A DNA stretch of 5,343 bases from Candidatus Hydrogenedentota bacterium (GTDB lineage Bacteria; Hydrogenedentota; Hydrogenedentia; Hydrogenedentales; SLHB01), in the NCBI GenBank assembly GCA_013349485.1, contig DUZM01000246.1, positions 1 through 5,343 on the forward strand, given 5' to 3'. The position numbers and the translations under genes are program-made. Under the pieces are notes generated by a model. The model saw only the letters and a program-made list of their open reading frames with translations, did no database searches and had not been told where the DNA came from. This document shows positions 2,612-5,343 of the stretch, in pieces. Each line of letters begins with the position of its first letter. Positions within the stretch are counted from its first letter, which is position 1.

Positions 2612-5343
2612 ATGCGACGGTGCGTATTGGGAGGCGTCGCTGCAATGCTTGCGGCGGCGAATGCGTTTGGCGCGGTGTGGTATGTCGACAAGGGCAACAC
2701 CGAGGGGCCGTGGGACGGCATGGAGTGGGCCAAGGCCTATCAAACTATCCAGGAAGGTGTCGACGCTGCGGAAGCAGACTATCTCGCGAATGGCGGAACG
2801 TGCGAGGTATGGGTCGCGGAAGGGGTCTATGGCGAGGCGCGCTCGAGCGACCCGCACGGAACGGGCAACACCGGCTCGGTGATGATGGCCGAGAACGTCC
2901 ACCTCTACGGCGGCTTCGTCGGCACAGAAACTGCCCGCGAGCAGCGGAACTGGCAAACCCATGTCACCACTATCGACGGCTCGACAGCCCGCGACGGCTC
3001 AGCCGCATACCACGTCATAGTCGGCGCCAACAACGTCACACTCGACGGGTTCACGATCACCGGCGGCAACGCCAACGGCGGCGGCGCGCTAACCACAAAT
3101 TACGCCGGCGGGATGTACAACTCGAGTTCTTCGCCGACGTTGACCAACTGCACGTTCTTGAGCAACTCGGCCTCGCACGGCGGCGGCGGGATGTGGAACT
3201 TCTCCTCCTCGTCGTCGCCGACAGTGACCAACTGCACGTTTTCAGGCAACTCGGCGGATTACGGCGGCGGGATGTACAACGACTGGGAGGCGTCACCGAC
3301 GTTGACCAACTGCACGTTTTCGGCCAACTCGGCTGGCGCCTCCGGCGGCGGGATGCGCAACTACCGCTCCTCGTCGCCGACGTTGACGAACTGCACGTTC
3401 TCGAACAACTCGGCCTCGCAGGGCGGCGGGATGTGGAACGATTCCTCGTCGGCGACGTTGACCAACTGTACGTTCTCGGCCAACTCGGCCGGCGCCTCCG
3501 GCGGCGGGATGTACAACACGGACTCGTCGCCGACGGTGATCAACTGCACGTTCTCGGCCAACTCGGCCTCGAGCTTTGGCGGCGGGATGTGCAACGGCTA
3601 CTCCTCGTCGCTGACGTTGACCAACTGTACATTTTCGAGCAATTCGGCCGGCGACTCCGGCGGCGGGATGTACAACTACGACTCCTCGTCGCCGACGTTG
3701 ACCAACTGCACGTTTTCGGCCAACTCGGCCTCGAGCTACGGCGGCGGGATGTGCAACCGCTGGGGATCGTCGCTGACGTTGACCAACTGCACGTTCTCGA
3801 ACAACTCGGCCGATCGCGGCGGCGGTGGGATGCACAACGAGTCCTCGTCGCCGACATTGACCAACTGCATTCTCGCGGGGGACTCGCCGGACGAGATGTC
3901 CAATTCATCGAGCGCCCCGGTTGTCACGTACTCGTGCGTCGAGGGGGGGTATCCGGGAGAACGTAATATCGCCGCCCTGGCCCTGTTCGTTGACGCGTCG
4001 AGCGGGGACTTGCGGCTCCGGGCCGGGTCGCCGTGCATTGACTCGGGAACCTCGATAGGCGCGCCGGCGACGGACATCCGGGACGTAGCTCGGCCGCAGG
4101 GCGCGGGCGTAGACATGGGCGCTTACGAAATGCTGGCCGCCGAATTCCCGGCGGACACTGACGGCGACGGGTTGCCCGATGCGGAGGAAGCGGCACAAGG
4201 CTGCGATCCCGATACGGCGGACGCGGCGCTGTTTGCGACCATTGACTACCCGAGCGCCGGGGCGTCGTTCCGCACCGCGCCGATTATGTTGAGTGGGCGC
4301 ATTTCGAGCGCTTACGTAGACCTGGTGGTCATCAGTACGGACGGTGGGGCGCTATATTACAAGGTTGCGAGTATTGAGGGGCTGACCTGGAGCTACTCGT
4401 GGTCGCCGTCTTCGGCGGGGGCATACACGCTTCAACTCAGGGCATCGAACGTATTCGGCGGCTATACAGACTCGCAGCCGATCACGATGTATTACCGTCC
4501 TGAACATCCCGTGGCCGTGATTACGTCCCCGGTAACAGCCGAGCATCTTCAGGGGTCGATGGATATCACGGGTACTGGGGCCGAGACGCCGGAATTCGGG
4601 TTCAGCGATTACGAGGTCTCGTATCGTGCGGGTGCGGACGCGACAGGCGATACAGGCTGGACAACCCTGACGACCTCGAGCGCGCAGGTGAACGAGGGTG
4701 TGTTGTACAGCGGCTGGGACGTGTCGGGTCTGGCGGAGGGACCGTACGCAATACGGTTGCGTGTGACGGACGCCTCGGGGTATGTGGTTTCGGCGACGCA
4801 TGTGGTTGTCGAGGTGGACCACGACATCGAGCCGCCTGCTGCGGCGTCGGCATTGGCTATCGAAGGCGGCGTATTCCCGGCTGCGGTGGCGAATGGCCAC
4901 ACAGTACATGTCAGCGGGAACGCCGAGCCGGACACGTTTGTGGAAAGCGCCGTGGTGGTCAACCAAAGCGGCGTTACGATCAAGGACGTGACCGACGACA
5001 TCACGTTGCACTTCAGCGGTTCGGTTCGCGGGACGTTCACGCTGCCGGATTCGGTCACCGCGACGTCGGTTGCTTTGCGGTCGATTGTCCGCGACGCGGT
5101 CGGGAATGTCTCGGACTATGCGCAGTCCAACGCGCTCGAGGTGGACAACGCCGGGCCGGTGGTGACGATAGGGTTTCCGCTCGCGGACGCAATTCTACCA
5201 CTGGACCTGATAGTCGTGTCCGGGGTGGCCGAGGACGTCGGCGGCGCCCGGGTGCAGAACGTCGAATTCAGCCTTGATGGGGCTGCGTGGTCCGAGGCGA
5301 ACGGCGCAGACACGTGGGCATATGACTGGGTGCCCACGACGGA
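2612..5343 (+). CDS. Large secreted Pmp-like beta-helix protein with choice-of-anchor-Q motif and Ig-like modules (3' partial)
   Basis: The frame is open from the ATG at 2612 to the window end (910 codons) and is preceded by an in-frame stop at 2591 and GGAGG at 2599-2603. Residues 1-21 are a signal peptide (MRRCVLGGVAAMLAAANAFGA), so the protein is exported. WYVDKGN and WAKAYQTIQEGVDAA (about 23-53) are the usual opening of right-handed beta-helix proteins, with EVWVAEGVY and VHLYGGFVGTE leading into NVTLDGFTITGGNA. Ten coils with GGGMYN and NCTFS.NSA follow at about 165-427. Residues about 473-506 (SPCIDSG to DMGAYE) resemble the choice-of-anchor Q motif. DTDGDGLPDAEE (515-526) is a calcium-binding-like linker. 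Ig-like modules cover about 542-630, 631-736, 737-845 and 846 onwards. A surface or extracellular role, in adhesion or glycan contact, is inference; no catalytic residues are recognised. The C terminus and any sorting signal are outside the window. Confidence 0.9.
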   Translation, partial: MRRCVLGGVAAMLAAANAFGAVWYVDKGNTEGPWDGMEWAKAYQTIQEGVDAAEADYLANGGTCEVWVAEGVYGEARSSDPHGTGNTGSVMMAENVHLYGGFVGTETAREQRNWQTHVTTIDGSTARDGSAAYHVIVGANNVTLDGFTITGGNANGGGALTTNYAGGMYNSSSSPTLTNCTFLSNSASHGGGGMWNFSSSSSPTVTNCTFSGNSADYGGGMYNDWEASPTLTNCTFSANSAGASGGGMRNYRSSSPTLTNCTFSNNSASQGGGMWNDSSSATLTNCTFSANSAGASGGGMYNTDSSPTVINCTFSANSASSFGGGMCNGYSSSLTLTNCTFSSNSAGDSGGGMYNYDSSSPTLTNCTFSANSASSYGGGMCNRWGSSLTLTNCTFSNNSADRGGGGMHNESSSPTLTNCILAGDSPDEMSNSSSAPVVTYSCVEGGYPGERNIAALALFVDASSGDLRLRAGSPCIDSGTSIGAPATDIRDVARPQGAGVDMGAYEMLAAEFPADTDGDGLPDAEEAAQGCDPDTADAALFATIDYPSAGASFRTAPIMLSGRISSAYVDLVVISTDGGALYYKVASIEGLTWSYSWSPSSAGAYTLQLRASNVFGGYTDSQPITMYYRPEHPVAVITSPVTAEHLQGSMDITGTGAETPEFGFSDYEVSYRAGADATGDTGWTTLTTSSAQVNEGVLYSGWDVSGLAEGPYAIRLRVTDASGYVVSATHVVVEVDHDIEPPAAASALAIEGGVFPAAVANGHTVHVSGNAEPDTFVESAVVVNQSGVTIKDVTDDITLHFSGSVRGTFTLPDSVTATSVALRSIVRDAVGNVSDYAQSNALEVDNAGPVVTIGFPLADAILPLDLIVVSGVAEDVGGARVQNVEFSLDGAAWSEANGADTWAYDWVPTT
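3104..3891 (+). repeat. Ten in-frame coding repeats (25-28 codons) forming a Pmp-like beta-helix
   Basis: The consensus coil is GGGMYN, a variable stretch with SSPTLTNCTFS, then one residue and NSA. Cysteine codons of the NCTF motif fall at 3149, 3233, 3311, 3392, 3467, 3545, 3626, 3707, 3788 and 3866. This gives steps of 84, 78, 81, 75, 78, 81, 81, 81 and 78 bases. The FxxN and GG-type motifs match the repeats of chlamydial polymorphic membrane proteins. The last unit is degenerate (NCILAGDS) and closes the helix. DNA identity between units is high (ACGTTGACCAACTGCACGTT recurs), which favours gain or loss of units by recombination. Confidence 0.9.

Noticed and set aside
3293..3835. Minus-strand frame of 180 codons in the repeat array
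   Set aside because: Repeats of 3n length and high GC keep several frames open; the product is a low-complexity Arg/Val string antisense to the beta-helix gene.
3104..3891. CRISPR-like array
   Set aside because: The regular repeats are coding, in frame, with steps of 75-84 bases in multiples of three, and there are no unique spacers.
4352..5058. Minus-strand frames of 149 and 219 codons under the Ig-like region
   Set aside because: They are antisense to well-formed Ig-like modules in the plus frame and lack signatures.

Overview
The window is GC-rich, with a strong G/C preference at third codon positions. It looks like a fragment of an uncultured bacterium from the Planctomycetes, Verrucomicrobia, Lentisphaerae or Hydrogenedentes sphere. 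The reasons are a large secreted beta-helix protein ending its helix in a 'choice-of-anchor Q'-like motif, and intergenic repeats made of short oligomers such as ACAC(A/T)NAG and CTTCATGNN, which I associate with those genomes. The taxonomy is inference, not something I could verify.

Left part, minus strand (1-931): a TetR-family repressor gene overlaps by 4 bases (ATGA) the start of a lipoprotein of the HlyD/membrane fusion family, whose 3' end lies outside the window. A consensus-like promoter sits upstream, and an 18-bp imperfect palindrome directly downstream of its -10 box is the likely operator. This is a self-repressed efflux operon.

Middle part (about 932-2611) is a duplicated, transposon-scarred region. 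A leader repeat of about 240 bp (1035-1269 and 2319-2560) contains two large hairpins and ends in a TACAATATA promoter-like box. It precedes two copies of the same 5' gene region. In copy A (start 1510) the gene is cut after about 72 homologous codons. Its leader also carries a 182-bp MITE-like element (1282-1463) with 13-bp perfect terminal inverted repeats and a 5-bp ATTAA duplication; copy B serves as an internal empty site. Between the two copies sits a complete type II toxin-antitoxin pair of the HicAB family (1819-2220).

Right part (2612 to the end, plus strand): copy B is an intact, very large secreted protein that runs off the window (910 codons seen). In order it has a signal peptide, a WYVD...G.W..AYQTIQ start, ten 25-28-residue beta-helix coils of the type GGGMYN..SSPTLTNCTFS.NSA (Pmp-like), a choice-of-anchor-Q-like closing motif, a calcium-binding-like DTDGDGLPD segment, and three to four Ig-like modules. 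It is read in a frame that stays open to the window end; a long stop-free frame overlapping it (2500-3966) is a shadow.

How the parts fit: the efflux operon and the beta-helix locus look functionally independent. The middle is a recombination-prone spacer in which a repeat leader, a MITE, a decayed gene copy and a toxin-antitoxin cassette have accumulated.
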